From Marinobacter salinexigens (GTDB lineage Bacteria; Pseudomonadota; Gammaproteobacteria; Pseudomonadales; Oleiphilaceae): a stretch of 64,000 bases of DNA. The DNA lies in the NCBI RefSeq assembly GCF_008370345.1, contig NZ_VTUU01000004.1, positions 310,001-374,000 on the forward strand, read 5' to 3'. The notes beneath the pieces are model-generated. The model did no database searches. It was given only the letters and a program-made list of their open reading frames with translations, and was not told where the DNA came from. This document shows, in pieces, positions 63,867 through 64,000 of the stretch; positions within the stretch are counted from its first letter, which is position 1; each line of letters begins with the position of its first letter. Made by a program: the position numbers and the translations under genes.

Positions 63867-64000
63867 ATGCCGAACAAGTTTGCAGAAATAGCTTTCACGA
63901 GAACCGTAAAGAAGGTTCAGGAGGAAATGGGCAGTCGGTCCGGTTATGAATCCATTGAGACTGGCCCCGACCGAAACCATCTGCTCAGGGACCGGGAACG
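63867..64000 (+). CDS. Pyridoxamine 5'-phosphate oxidase-family/flavin-nucleotide-binding protein (partial)
   Basis: The N-terminal 44 residues before the window ends. MPNKFAEIAFTRTVKKVQEE, then RSGYE and DRNHLLRDRE, follow the start of flavin-nucleotide-binding, PNPOx-like proteins. GGAGG lies 8 nt before the ATG. The call is based on a short stretch. Confidence 0.6.
   Translation, partial: MPNKFAEIAFTRTVKKVQEEMGSRSGYESIETGPDRNHLLRDRE

Noticed and set aside
1-64000. CRISPR arrays, insertion sequences and prophage genes
   Set aside because: No regularly spaced repeats, transposase motifs or phage structural genes were seen.

Overview
The window looks like the chromosome of a marine gammaproteobacterium, most likely Marinobacter or a close relative. 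This is an inference from gene content: a gammaproteobacterial pgsA end with nearby tRNA-Gly/tRNA-Cys, a thiBPQ operon under a TPP riboswitch, a full type II secretion operon, a malate:quinone oxidoreductase, a Baeyer-Villiger-type monooxygenase and many LysR/MFS pairs. No rRNA, CRISPR array, transposase or integrase was seen.

Layout. 1-7.2 kb: end of pgsA, then two leftward transport operons, an Mla-type lipid transporter (STAS-permease, ATPase, MCE protein, lipoprotein) and the thiamine transporter thiB-thiP-thiQ behind a TPP riboswitch. 7.3-7.6 kb: a promoter followed by tRNA-Gly(GCC) and tRNA-Cys(GCA). 7.7-20.3 kb: an accessory island starting just after the tRNA-Cys gene. It holds a WYL-domain regulator, small unknown genes with two matching 17-bp palindromes, a PPP-type metallophosphatase, a helicase remnant, a small membrane protein, an A+T-rich type IIG restriction-modification enzyme, a PLD-nuclease/SF2 helicase and a translationally coupled methyltransferase-HNH nuclease fusion. 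The last two to four genes are the best candidate for an undescribed defence system.

20.3-31.5 kb: a PAS-GGDEF-EAL c-di-GMP enzyme whose Shine-Dalgarno lies inside an inverted repeat, a LapG-like periplasmic protease next to gspC, and divergent from these gspE-F-G-H-I-J-K-L-M. gspD is not in the window. 31.5-33.7 kb: a GNAT acetyltransferase and glutathione reductase, closed by a strong terminator. 33.7-41 kb: a leftward cluster of two tandem duplicated TonB-dependent receptors, a periplasmic binding protein and a hybrid histidine kinase, apparently an uptake/sensing unit.

41-64 kb: ordinary metabolic and transport genes. They include a J-like membrane protein, an SBF-type transporter with a GntR regulator, a BVMO, FabH, an IorAB-type molybdenum hydroxylase, an AEC transporter, an FMN reductase, a nucleoside-recognition membrane protein, two MFS exporters each divergent from a LysR gene, Mqo, an LpxR-like outer-membrane protein, thioredoxin, an AhpD-like protein, and the start of a flavin-nucleotide-binding protein at the right edge. 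Starts were chosen by Shine-Dalgarno placement and overlap with neighbours; all function calls rest on recognised motifs and family resemblance, without database searches.
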